A stretch of 64,000 bases of DNA from Planococcus halocryophilus (GTDB lineage: Bacteria > Bacillota > Bacilli > Bacillales_A > Planococcaceae), in contig NZ_JAKVTG010000010.1 of NCBI RefSeq assembly GCF_022489025.1, positions 1 to 64,000 on the forward strand, read 5' to 3'. Positions within the stretch are counted from its first letter, which is position 1. Each line of letters begins with the position of its first letter. Of this stretch, positions 7,717 to 15,295 are shown one piece after another. The translations under genes and the position numbers were made by a program. The notes beneath the pieces were generated by a model. It was not told where the DNA came from, did no database searches, and worked only from the letters and a program-made list of their open reading frames with translations.

Positions 7717-8424
7717 ATGAATTACGAAACCGTGATGCAAGAACTTGAAGCATTAGGAAAAGAACGGACGAAAAAGATTTATTTATCCAATGGTGCACGC
7801 GAACCATTATTTGGCGTAGCAACAGGTGCTATGAAGCCAATCGCGAAGAAAATAAAGATAGATCAAGAGTTAGCTGAACAATTGTATGCAACAGGTAACT
7901 ACGATGCGATGTATTTTGCAGGCATTATTGCAGACCCAAAAGCTATGACCGCTGAAGACTTTGATCGCTGGATAGAGGGCGCGTATTTTTATATGCTATC
8001 GGATTTTGTCGTGGCGTTAACTTTATCAGAGTCTAATCTTGCACAAGAAGTAGCTGATCAATGGATAGTAAGCGGAGAAGAATTGAAAATGTCTGCAGGA
8101 TGGAGCTGTTATTGTTGGCTACTAGGTAATCGTTCAGATGAGGAATTTTCCGAAAGTAAGATTTCTGCTATGCTCGATACCGTAGAAAAGAACATACACA
8201 GTACGCCGTCACGTACGAGCTCTTCGATGAATAATTTTTTATACACGGTCGGAATTTCTTTTCGGCCATTAAATGACAAGGCAGTCGAAGTTTCGAAAAG
8301 AGTCGGGATTGTAGAAATTAAACGGGACAATAAAAAAAATAGCCTGTTAAATGCTTATGAAAGCATTCAAACGGCTATGGAAAAAGGTAGATTGGGCTTT
8401 AAACGCAAATATGTCAGGTGCTAA
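7717..8424 (+). CDS. DNA alkylation repair protein (AlkD-like)
   Basis: This 235-aa protein of the DNA-alkylation-repair HEAT-repeat family (AlkD/YhaZ-related) would act in base excision of alkylated bases. It is almost wholly helical, with a region rich in W, C and Y (MSAGWSCYCWLLG) in the middle. I chose the ATG at 7717 over the in-frame TTG at 7714 because GAAGG lies at a normal distance from it. It is monocistronic, with a terminator straight after. Catalytic residues were not verified. Confidence 0.82.
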   Translation: MNYETVMQELEALGKERTKKIYLSNGAREPLFGVATGAMKPIAKKIKIDQELAEQLYATGNYDAMYFAGIIADPKAMTAEDFDRWIEGAYFYMLSDFVVALTLSESNLAQEVADQWIVSGEELKMSAGWSCYCWLLGNRSDEEFSESKISAMLDTVEKNIHSTPSRTSSSMNNFLYTVGISFRPLNDKAVEVSKRVGIVEIKRDNKKNSLLNAYESIQTAMEKGRLGFKRKYVRC

Positions 8425-8425
8425 A

Positions 8426-8453
8426 AAAGCTAACCCATTAATGGATTAGCTTT
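8426..8453. terminator. terminator between convergent genes
   Basis: The stem AAAGCTAA/TTAGCTTT encloses a short CCAT/ATGG extension. It lies between the AlkD-like gene and the convergent 63-aa gene and may serve both strands. Confidence 0.65.
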
Positions 8454-8463
8454 ATTGATGAAA

Positions 8464-8655
8464 CTAAGCTTTTTTTTCGCCTTTTTCAGAGATCTCCGTC
8501 ATTAAAGCTGCAAGTAATTGTGCTTCTTGCTTTTCTTTTAATCTCAAATGAGCTTCTGTATAGCTAGGATTAATCGAGCCGCTTCCTAGCCCTTCATTAA
8601 TCATTTGATCTATGGCATTAAAACGATCCAGAGCTGTTTGATGTTGTTCATTCAT
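8464..8655 (-). CDS. hypothetical protein, 63 aa
   Basis: This small soluble, charged, probably helical protein starts MNEQHQTALDRFNAIDQMIN and has a Lys/Glu-rich C-terminus. No domain is recognised. A strong SD (GGAGGGG) precedes the ATG, which supports it as a real gene. Confidence 0.6.
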   Translation of the reverse strand: MNEQHQTALDRFNAIDQMINEGLGSGSINPSYTEAHLRLKEKQEAQLLAALMTEISEKGEKKA

Positions 8656-8972
8656 TTTGGCCCCTCCTTTTTAATGTTTTATATGCAAACAGAATGGAAA
8701 TTTCACTCGTAAAACCACTTATCACCATTAACCAACTAAGCTATTCTCTATTCATTATATCATATTTTTATAATATTCTGATAAAAATAACAAGGTTCAT
8801 TACGATTTTTTATAAACCTTTTTAGCGTGATGAAAACCAAAACATCACTAATTCTTCAATTTATCGTACTGACCGTGGTATAATAAAGAACTTAGGGCAT
8901 AGATGGTTTGCTCTTTAGTGAACGGATGCCAAAAAGCCTCCGCTTACCGTTAGTATATGGAGGTGTAACAAA
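8656..8972. other. 317-bp region without a gene
   Basis: This AT-rich region separates divergent small genes. It holds an extended -10 promoter for the right-hand gene (TGG-TATAAT, 8876-8884). The resulting leader of about 80 nt contains CCTCC (8938-8942) that could pair with the GGAGG of the downstream ribosome binding site. I see no reading frame in it. Confidence 0.5.
8876..8884 (+). promoter_or_regulatory. extended -10 promoter
   Basis: TGG followed by TATAAT forms an extended -10 element. There is no clear -35. It would give a leader of about 80 nt before the 71-aa zinc-ribbon gene. Confidence 0.5.
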
Positions 8973-9188
8973 ATGAACAAACGATGGACGATTAAAGAAA
9001 TTAAAGCATTTGTCGAAAAAAATTCAGACAGCAAACTACTGTCGACAGAATATCACGGATTTTCTCAAAAGCTGCTATTTAAATGCGCTTGCGGGAATAA
9101 CTTTGAAAAAACTTTCACAAAATTCAACACAAAAAACCAACGTAAATGTGACGTGTGCCAACCACCAAAACCGCCACGTGGCGAATAA
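8973..9188 (+). CDS. small zinc-ribbon protein, 71 aa
   Basis: This 71-aa basic protein has Cys38, Cys40, Cys59 and Cys62 (KCACG and KCDVC), spaced like a zinc ribbon or treble clef. Such domains occur alone or attached to endonucleases. No nuclease motif is present here, so nucleic-acid binding is only an inference. It has a good SD (TGGAGGTG) and its own promoter and terminator. A second overlapping frame of similar length has no RBS and was rejected. Confidence 0.65.
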   Translation: MNKRWTIKEIKAFVEKNSDSKLLSTEYHGFSQKLLFKCACGNNFEKTFTKFNTKNQRKCDVCQPPKPPRGE

Positions 9189-9197
9189 TGAACGATC

Positions 9198-9235
9198 AAA
9201 GCACTGATTTCTTTTTAGAAATCAGTGCTTTTTTA
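9198..9235 (+). terminator. intrinsic terminator
   Basis: A 14-bp perfect stem (9198-9211 with 9218-9231) and a T run follow the zinc-ribbon gene. Confidence 0.9.
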
Positions 9236-9366
9236 TTTGAAGCATTAGTACCGATATAATAATAATGAGAACGGTCAATAAATTATGTATACCAAGTAAA
9301 AGAATAAATGGTAAAGTTTAATAAATATTAGTCTTACTTAGTAAATTAAAATATAGGAGATGGGCT

Positions 9367-10749
9367 ATGAAACAAAAAGTAGTAGTAGCGATTGTAGTTG
9401 TTATCGTGTTAATTATTGGAGTGGTGGCTGCGATAGTCTTGCGTGACAAAGACGAAACTGTTGTCATGGAAAAGTATGTTGAAACAACCAATGCAGTTTA
9501 CGACATATCAATTAATATGAATAAGGAAAATGACTTTCAAGTGCAGACAGCGATTGATGTGACAAACGATTCAACAGACCCTTGGTCGGATATTGGATTT
9601 TATTTAGTTCCAAATGCGATGAATGCTGAAGAGACAAAGTCTTATGAAGATGATAGAGCGCAAATCGAGGTTTCTTCCATAACAGTTGATGGAAAAGAAG
9701 TATCTTATACATTGGAGAATAATAAATTGCTAGTGGAACTGGAAACACAATTAGAATCTGGCTCTGTAGCAAGTGTAGTAGTTAACTATTCAATGACTTT
9801 GCCACAAAACGGTATGCGCTTGTCTCAAGTAGATGATAATTTTTACTTGGCTCATTGGTATCCTATGCTCGCACTATACCGAAATGGCTGGGATATTAAC
9901 GATTATGATGCAAAAGGAGAGTCTTACAATACAGATTATGGGGACTTTACCGTGAGCTATGAGTTACCTAAAGATTATTTAGTTGCAAGTTCAGGAAATG
10001 ATGGTCCAATAAAAGCAACATCGAGTGGCACGGTTAAAGGAGAAAACATCAAAGATTTTTATATGGCTATTATGGATCCTGATGAATGGGAGTTTGAAAC
10101 TATTCAAGCTAATGAAACTCAGTTGAACGTGTTTACTCGGGCTACGCAAAATATATTAGAAGAAACCTCTTCACTCGCAGTTGACGCGTATCTCTATTTT
10201 GAAGTGGAAATTGGCGATAATCCATTTACAGAGCTTGATATTATTGCAAACGATGGCTATATGGAATATCCGAATATTATTGAAGTGGCTGCAGATGGGG
10301 AATCTCAAGAAATGGTTCTCGTACATGAAGTGGCTCATCAATGGTTTTATTATTTAGTAACGAACGATCCGTATTATGAATCCTGGTTAGATGAAGGGTT
10401 GACAGAATTTAGTAGTTCGCTGTTTATTAGCGCTTATTACGACGATGATGAATATGGATTTTGGGGTGCTTCTACAGCGGAACAATATTCCCGTCCAGAA
10501 AAATATGTGAATTTGCCGCTTTCCGAGTTTTCTGACGAATCTTATTATTCCACAATCTATGGCAAAGTTCCGATGGTGTTAAAAGAATATTTTGATGAGA
10601 ATGGTGGTAGAGATAGAGCGCTTTTGTTCTTGTCCGCTTATTACAACGAATTCCAATTCAAACAAGTAAATACGCAAGAGTTTAAGACGTTTTTTGAAGA
10701 GTATTTTGAAGGCGACCAAAGTAAGTTTTTGGATAGTTGGTTGAAGTAA
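9367..10749 (+). CDS. M1 family metallopeptidase
   Basis: This 460-aa zinc aminopeptidase-like protein is anchored by an N-terminal membrane helix (about residues 5-26), so its catalytic domain faces outwards. The zinc site HEVAH is at residues 320-324, and the third ligand Glu343 is in WLDEG 18 residues later. That is exactly the M1/gluzincin arrangement HExxH-x18-E. The N-terminal beta domain is typical of M1 peptidases. Substrates are unknown. The ATG has AGGAGATGGGCT upstream. Confidence 0.9.
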   Translation: MKQKVVVAIVVVIVLIIGVVAAIVLRDKDETVVMEKYVETTNAVYDISINMNKENDFQVQTAIDVTNDSTDPWSDIGFYLVPNAMNAEETKSYEDDRAQIEVSSITVDGKEVSYTLENNKLLVELETQLESGSVASVVVNYSMTLPQNGMRLSQVDDNFYLAHWYPMLALYRNGWDINDYDAKGESYNTDYGDFTVSYELPKDYLVASSGNDGPIKATSSGTVKGENIKDFYMAIMDPDEWEFETIQANETQLNVFTRATQNILEETSSLAVDAYLYFEVEIGDNPFTELDIIANDGYMEYPNIIEVAADGESQEMVLVHEVAHQWFYYLVTNDPYYESWLDEGLTEFSSSLFISAYYDDDEYGFWGASTAEQYSRPEKYVNLPLSEFSDESYYSTIYGKVPMVLKEYFDENGGRDRALLFLSAYYNEFQFKQVNTQEFKTFFEEYFEGDQSKFLDSWLK

Positions 10750-10765
10750 CATCGTGATTGTTAGG

Positions 10766-10797
10766 AAGAGGCTGGATTTGCAGCTTCTTTTTTTTAT
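10766..10797 (+). terminator. intrinsic terminator
   Basis: A 9-bp stem with one G-T pair (10766-10774 with 10781-10789) is followed by eight or more T. It ends the peptidase gene. Confidence 0.8.
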
Positions 10798-10893
10798 GGA
10801 TTTTGTTGTCGGGAAAATTTTAAAGGATTTATTTGGGAAATGGAGAATAGTACCATATGGCTTTTGACTCTAATTCGACAGGAGCGATAAACT

Positions 10894-11373
10894 GTGAATA
10901 AAATATTAATGGCATTATATGGGGTGTCCGCCATTTTAACACTCGCTGTTTTTTACTGGCTGAATTATCTTACTGCTCCGGTAGCTAATGATGATTACCG
11001 AGGTGGGAATGGCAACCCCGCTTTGTTTTTTCCTGTAGTTCTTATGCCTTTTATATTTTATTTCCTTTATGGAACTATAGAGTTGTCGATGCGGTTGGCA
11101 GAGAAGTGGCTAAGTCGAAAAAAGACGATTTTTGTAATTTCGTTAAGTTTAATTTATGTAGTAGGTACAGCTTTATGGACCATTCGTGCAGCTGATCGCT
11201 TTCGAACTTATATAGTGGATACGAAAGATGCATATAGCGATCCAACAGAATTCGCATTGCTAAACGTATTTTCAAATCATTTATTCTTTAATCCATTGAC
11301 ATTTTTTGGAGTCGTCGTGATTTGTTTTGTGGTGGGAGCGGGATGGAGTTTGAGGAGAAAGGCGAGATTGTAG
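10894..11373 (+). CDS. hypothetical integral membrane protein, 159 aa
   Basis: The protein has four predicted membrane segments (about residues 3-20, 47-68, 78-98 and 130-152). The family is not recognised. It starts at GTG 10894 with AGGAG 10 nt upstream. The first 21-bp repeat array begins shortly after its stop, and no normal terminator separates them. Confidence 0.65.
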   Translation: MNKILMALYGVSAILTLAVFYWLNYLTAPVANDDYRGGNGNPALFFPVVLMPFIFYFLYGTIELSMRLAEKWLSRKKTIFVISLSLIYVVGTALWTIRAADRFRTYIVDTKDAYSDPTEFALLNVFSNHLFFNPLTFFGVVVICFVVGAGWSLRRKARL

Positions 11374-11397
11374 AACTTTTGAGGATAGACGCTTTTT

Positions 11398-11531
11398 GTG
11401 AAAAAATTACTGGTTTTGCAAACAAACTCGAAGTTTCCGCAAACAAACTCTTGTTTCGCGCAAATAAATGGAGCGCTCCCGCAAACAAACCAGACCAATG
11501 CGCAAACAAAGCCTCGTATCCCGCAAAAAAA
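11398..11531. repeat. 21-bp-period repeat array 1 (GCAAACAAA core)
   Basis: Six cores GCAAACAAA (with C>T or A variants) start at 11418, 11439, 11460, 11481, 11502 and 11523. Every step is exactly 21 bp. The 12 bases between cores are unrelated to one another but tend to end in CC or GC. A degenerate copy (GTGAAAAAA) sits 20 bp before the first core. The array fills the gap between the 159-aa membrane protein gene and the Nudix gene. No function is known to me. Confidence 0.9.
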
Positions 11532-11564
11532 TGCAGGAACTAGCATTTCGAAAGGAGTATTCAA

Positions 11565-12002
11565 ATGAATAAAGCTAGAAAATCTTGGATTGGAGCGGCT
11601 GGAGTTGTCGTGTCGCATAACAAAGTCTTGATGGTTAAAGAAAAAGCGACAAAAAGATGGAGTGTGCCGTCTGGAGAAATTGAAAGTGGAGAAACCGCGG
11701 AACAAGCGTGTAGAAGAGAAGTAAAAGAAGAGACAGGGTTTAGTGTGTCAGTGGAAAAAGCTGTCCACACAAAAAACATGGATATCGAAAACTACAATGT
11801 AACGACCTATTATTTTCAATGCGCAATTAGTGCTGGAGAAATAATGTGCGCAGACCCAGATGAAGAAATTGAAGAAATCGCTTGGCAAAACTACGACGAT
11901 CTCTTATCAATTGAACATGATTATCCGGAAGACTTGAAATTGCTACTGACTTTCATTTCTGCACCAAATTATATACAAGAGGTGAACAAGCATGTCTTAT
12001 GA
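11565..12002 (+). CDS. Nudix hydrolase
   Basis: This 145-aa pyrophosphohydrolase cleaves nucleoside diphosphate-linked compounds. A complete Nudix box runs from Gly37 to Phe59 (G-x5-E-x7-REVKEETGF). The substrate cannot be told from sequence. The end of this gene overlaps the start of the HIT gene by 11 bp, so the two are probably co-translated and both act on nucleotide phosphates. SD AAAGGAG precedes the ATG. Confidence 0.93.
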   Translation: MNKARKSWIGAAGVVVSHNKVLMVKEKATKRWSVPSGEIESGETAEQACRREVKEETGFSVSVEKAVHTKNMDIENYNVTTYYFQCAISAGEIMCADPDEEIEEIAWQNYDDLLSIEHDYPEDLKLLLTFISAPNYIQEVNKHVL

Positions 12003-12396
12003 AACAAATTGTCCATTTTGCAATCCGACTAAAGATCACAATCAAAAAATCGTAGTTGAAAATAAAACCTGTTATTTTCTCCAACACGAAGAGCAACAAG
12101 ACGTGCTAGAAGGCAGTGGAGTGATCGTGCCGAAGCAGCATCGTGCAACAACTTTTGATTTAACAATAGAAGAATGGAAAGATACATATGAGTTGTTGCA
12201 AGAAGCGAAAGATTACTTAGATCAAATCTATTCTCCAGATGGCTATACACTTGGGTGGAATGTGGGCGAGGCTTCGAACCAGTCGATTCAGCATAGCCAC
12301 CTTCATGTAATTCCGCGCTATCATGATGAACCTTTAGCAGGTAAGGGACTTCGTCATTGGCTAAAGCAACCAGAGAACAAAAGGGTAAGAAAATAA
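11992..12396 (+). CDS. HIT family hydrolase
   Basis: This 134-aa histidine-triad nucleotide hydrolase/transferase has the triad H101-x-H103-x-H105 in HSHLHVIPR. A CPFC pair at residues 7-10 is commonly part of a zinc site in HIT proteins. It acts on nucleotide-AMP or dinucleoside polyphosphate type substrates. It overlaps the Nudix gene, and a second 21-bp repeat array follows its stop. Confidence 0.93.
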   Translation: MSYETNCPFCNPTKDHNQKIVVENKTCYFLQHEEQQDVLEGSGVIVPKQHRATTFDLTIEEWKDTYELLQEAKDYLDQIYSPDGYTLGWNVGEASNQSIQHSHLHVIPRYHDEPLAGKGLRHWLKQPENKRVRK

Positions 12397-12413
12397 GAGC
12401 GCTTTTATCTTTT

Positions 12414-12526
12414 GTAAAAAAATAGGAGATAGCGCAAACAAACGACAATATAGCGCAAACAACGCTGTGAATGCCGCAAACAATAAAGCGTATTGCGCAA
12501 ATAAATCCAGACATCCCGCAAATAAA
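12414..12526. repeat. 21-bp-period repeat array 2 (GCAAACAAA core)
   Basis: Five cores (GCAAACAAA, -AAC, -AAT, GCAAATAAA twice) start at 12434, 12455, 12476, 12497 and 12518, all exactly 21 bp apart. As in array 1, an A-rich degenerate copy (GTAAAAAAA, 12414) lies 20 bp before the first core. The 12-base spacers differ from those of array 1. The array lies between the HIT gene and an MFS gene. Confidence 0.9.
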
Positions 12527-12612
12527 CTCAACTATCTTTTACCAAAATCCATTAATTCTACATAAAAGAGATGTAAACCTACGAAAGTTTGGAGCCTAAG
12601 GGAGGATCTAGC

Positions 12613-13860
12613 TTGATACAAACGTTGAAAGATTGGAAAGTGCCAGCAATTTTGCTGGGGTCTTTAGGAATCGCGAGTATTGGAGACTTTATCTATCTCG
12701 TAGCAATCAACATCATCGTCTACCAAATGACAGGATCCGCCGCTGCGGTTGCAGGGTTATGGGTGATTAGTCCATTGACCAATATCGTCACAAAATTTTG
12801 GACAGGAAGTTTTATCGATTACCGAAGTAAGAAGAAAATCGTAATGGTGTCGTATGTATTACGGGCAGTTTTTATTGCATTGATTCCTTTTGCTTCTAGT
12901 CTTTTTGCGGTTTATACAATTCTTGTCTTGCTCAGTATTGCTAAGGCGTTTTTTGGACCAGCCTCAATGACTTATGTCACGATGCTAGTTCCACCAGCAA
13001 AGCGGAAGCGATTTAATTCGCTACGTTCATTTACATCATCTGGCGCTTTTATTATCGGACCCGCAATTGGCGGATTGCTTATTTTTCTGACAAATATAAC
13101 AGTTACGTTGTGGTTGAATGCGGCGTTTTTCTTGATTGCAGCATTTTTGTTATCTTTATTGCCTGAAACTGAAAAAATTGTGCAGGAAGAAATCCCTGCA
13201 CTAACTTTTTCGCAAGTGGTCAAAGATTTTAACGTTGTGTTGGATTTTATGGCAGACAAAAAGTATGTGTCTGCCATCTATTTAAGCTATTTGGCAGTCA
13301 TGCTGTTTTCATTTGCGATGGATGTTCAGGAAGTGGTTTTTACTCAACAAGTAATTGGCTTGAGTAGAGTGGAATATAGCTTACTCATCAGTATTACTGG
13401 AATCGGTTCGGTGAGTGGCGCGTTATTTCTGACATTCATTTCGAATAAAATCTCGATCCGCTTGATGATTATAATTGGCATGTTAATGATGTCAGGGGGA
13501 TACGTTATTTACGCATTTTCTTGGTCGTTCGTATCGATTACGGTTGGCTTTATCGTACTCGGTTTTTTTAATGTCTTTTTAAATGCAGGCATTGCAACGT
13601 TTTACCAAAACAATATTCCAGTTTCGGTAATGGGCAGAGTGACAAGCGTTTTTCAATTGTTTCAAAGTGTTTTTCAAATCATTTTCATCTTGGCAATGGG
13701 CTTTCTCGCAGACATTATTTCTTTGAAATTAACAATTGCATCACTCGCTATAATTATGTCAATCGCTGCAATTGTTTATTCATTTGCCGTTTGGCATCCG
13801 AAATATTCGAGGTGGTATAAGGAAGACACCGAAGATCTGAAAAAAGCTCGTATGATTTAA
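12613..13860 (+). CDS. MFS transporter
   Basis: This 415-aa major facilitator protein has about 12 membrane helices. It resembles the enterobactin-exporter/macrolide-efflux branch (MFS_3-like) by length and pattern, but the substrate is unknown. I place the start at TTG 12613 because AAGGGAGG lies 7-8 nt before it. The longer frame from TTG 12589 would put that ribosome binding site inside the gene. Confidence 0.85.
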   Translation: MIQTLKDWKVPAILLGSLGIASIGDFIYLVAINIIVYQMTGSAAAVAGLWVISPLTNIVTKFWTGSFIDYRSKKKIVMVSYVLRAVFIALIPFASSLFAVYTILVLLSIAKAFFGPASMTYVTMLVPPAKRKRFNSLRSFTSSGAFIIGPAIGGLLIFLTNITVTLWLNAAFFLIAAFLLSLLPETEKIVQEEIPALTFSQVVKDFNVVLDFMADKKYVSAIYLSYLAVMLFSFAMDVQEVVFTQQVIGLSRVEYSLLISITGIGSVSGALFLTFISNKISIRLMIIIGMLMMSGGYVIYAFSWSFVSITVGFIVLGFFNVFLNAGIATFYQNNIPVSVMGRVTSVFQLFQSVFQIIFILAMGFLADIISLKLTIASLAIIMSIAAIVYSFAVWHPKYSRWYKEDTEDLKKARMI

Positions 13861-13939
13861 AAATAAAAACAGGATCTGCCTACTAGCAGATTTGAATGAG
13901 GAAAAGATATTATGTCTCAAAAAAAGGTGGAAGTAGAAG

Positions 13940-14416
13940 ATGAAAATAGAAACTAAGCGCTTGACGTTAATGCCTTGTGACAGTAGTTCAATTGAAATGA
14001 TGAAAAAACAAGGTTACGACAATGGACCTCAATCTCTTAATCATATAAAAGAGCTATCGAAAGACCCAACTTTATATGGGTGGGGAAGTTGGTTGGTCGT
14101 TCGGAATTCAGATGGCATGATTATTGGAGATGCTGGATTTAAAGGAGCGCCGAATTCTAAAAAGGAAGTGGAAGTCGGTTATGGTTTTCTAGAATCTTGC
14201 TGGCATATGGGCTATGCGACCGAATCTGTCGAAAGCCTTGTAAAGTGGGCACTTGATTTGGTGGTAGTAGAGAAAGTGGTTGCAGAAACAAGATTAGAAA
14301 ATATCGGATCAATTCGGGTTCTGCAAAAAGTGGGGATGGAGCAAGTTGAGGGAAAAAGCGATATGTTTTATTGGGAATTGACGAAGCAAAAGCACCAATT
14401 CCAATCAAAGAAGTAA
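13940..14416 (+). CDS. GNAT family N-acetyltransferase (RimJ/RimL type)
   Basis: This 158-aa acetyltransferase has the N-terminal ETKRLTL motif and the acetyl-CoA loop region (FLESCWHMGYATES) typical of the RimJ/RimL-like GNAT_3 group. The C-terminus has the usual LENIGSIRVLQKVGM motif. The substrate is unknown. SD AAGGTGG lies upstream of the ATG. Confidence 0.85.
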   Translation: MKIETKRLTLMPCDSSSIEMMKKQGYDNGPQSLNHIKELSKDPTLYGWGSWLVVRNSDGMIIGDAGFKGAPNSKKEVEVGYGFLESCWHMGYATESVESLVKWALDLVVVEKVVAETRLENIGSIRVLQKVGMEQVEGKSDMFYWELTKQKHQFQSKK

Positions 14417-14469
14417 AACTGATAAATAATATTATAGCTGCGTAACAGCTTTGAACAATAGACTGTTCC

Positions 14470-14506
14470 AAAAACCGTATTTCTCTTGAAACACGGTTTT
14501 TGTTTT
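14470..14506. terminator. terminator between convergent genes
   Basis: A 14-bp stem with one mismatch (14470-14483 with 14488-14501) and a T-rich tail lies between the plus-strand GNAT gene and the minus-strand GNAT pseudogene. Confidence 0.75.
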
Positions 14507-14512
14507 GAAAGA

Positions 14513-15034
14513 CTATAGCATTTCTAGAACTTCATCAATATTTGTCCATTCATAAGTCAGTTCATTAACTATTATTTCGCCAAATTGGAGTTGCACGGTA
14601 TCAATCAACTGTGCTCCGTAATACTCGTAGAAAAATCGTGTTTTATTATATTCAAGAACTTCGACAAAAACTTTTTAATAACTTAGTTTTTTAAATTGAA
14701 GAAATAATGCTTTCATCAGCAGTTTGCCAATGCCTTGACTGTGATATTCATCGAGCAAATAGATAGAAGTTAAATCCCCAGAGTTAGCTATCGTATTCGT
14801 ATCTCTTTTCGAAGCCGTACCAAATCCGGTGATGTGGCCTTCGTCAGTTTCTGAAACAACGATGTAATTGGTCTTGTCGGCAATGTTGTTTTCCCATAGA
14901 GTTGTTCGTTTCTCATAGGACAAACTCGTTAAAAATGTACTAGGCAGAATCTCTTTATACGTAGTTCTCCAACTATCGACGTGGACTTTCGCAATTCCCG
15001 GTGCATCTTGTTCAATCGCTTTTCTGATTTTCAT
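14513..15034 (-). pseudogene. GNAT N-acetyltransferase interrupted by an in-frame stop
   Basis: From ATG 15034 (SD AGGAGTG) the frame encodes 119 residues of a GNAT protein, with SIYLLDEYHSQGIGKLLMKA as the acetyl-CoA site. It then meets TAA at 14675-14677. Translation in the same frame continues with KVFVEVLEYNKTRFFYEYYG, exactly the missing C-terminal GNAT strand and helix, and ends at TAG 14513. Without the stop the product would be 173 aa, the normal family size. One base (for example GAA to TAA) explains it. The 119-aa product lacks the conserved NxxxxxFY region and is probably inactive. Confidence 0.85.
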
Positions 15035-15090
15035 AACTTCACTCCTGTCTAAAGAAAAGAATAGCATAAATACTGGGAATCAGTCGATTT

Positions 15091-15204
15091 GCAAACAACC
15101 TGGTGTTTTCTGCAAACAAACAATGACTTAGCGCAAACAAATAGAGCGAACCTGCAAACAACCACGCTTATCCAGCAAACAAACTTCAACTTCCCGCAAA
15201 CAAA
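15091..15204. repeat. 21-bp-period repeat array 3 (GCAAACAAA core)
   Basis: Six cores (GCAAACAAA four times, GCAAACAAC twice) start at 15091, 15112, 15133, 15154, 15175 and 15196, again exactly 21 bp apart. The intervening 12-mers are unrelated. Both flanking genes are on the minus strand, so here the core is antisense to them, unlike arrays 1 and 2. The 21 bp just before the first core starts with ATACTG, the core start of array 4. Confidence 0.9.
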
Positions 15205-15238
15205 CAAGAATCCTTCACCCAACAATCATTAAAAACAC

Positions 15239-15290
15239 AAAACCCCCAGCAAGAAAGCAAGAAAGCAGCTTCTTACGTGGGGTTTTTTAA
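15239..15290 (-). terminator. hairpin terminator after the MFS gene
   Basis: AAAACCCC (15239-15246) pairs with GGGGTTTT (15279-15286) around a partly paired 32-nt interior. It lies just after the minus-strand MFS stop, with A-rich sequence on its left giving a U-rich tail. Confidence 0.65.
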
Positions 15291-15295
15291 CAAAA

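Noticed and set aside
9010..9207. 65-aa frame overlapping the zinc-ribbon gene
   Set aside because: Alternative frame of the same DNA without an RBS. The other frame has a clear SD and CxC/CxxC motifs.
11277..11705. 142-aa minus-strand frame rich in FVC heptads, and overlapping frames at 11288-11509 (minus) and 11322-11543 (plus)
   Set aside because: They are products of the 21-bp array and run through the real flanking genes on the other strand. No RBS, and the residues between heptad positions are random.
12029..12514. 161-aa minus-strand frame across the HIT gene and array 2
   Set aside because: Antisense to a clear HIT gene. Its N-terminal FVCAI-type heptads come from the array.
11398..12526. 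CRISPR array interpretation of the 21-bp repeats
   Set aside because: The conserved part is only 9 bases and the spacers 12, far below CRISPR sizes (about 24-40 each). No cas genes are present.
13874..13895. ATCTGC/GCAGAT hairpin after the MFS gene
   Set aside because: Only a 6-bp stem and a weak TTTG tail, too little to call a terminator.
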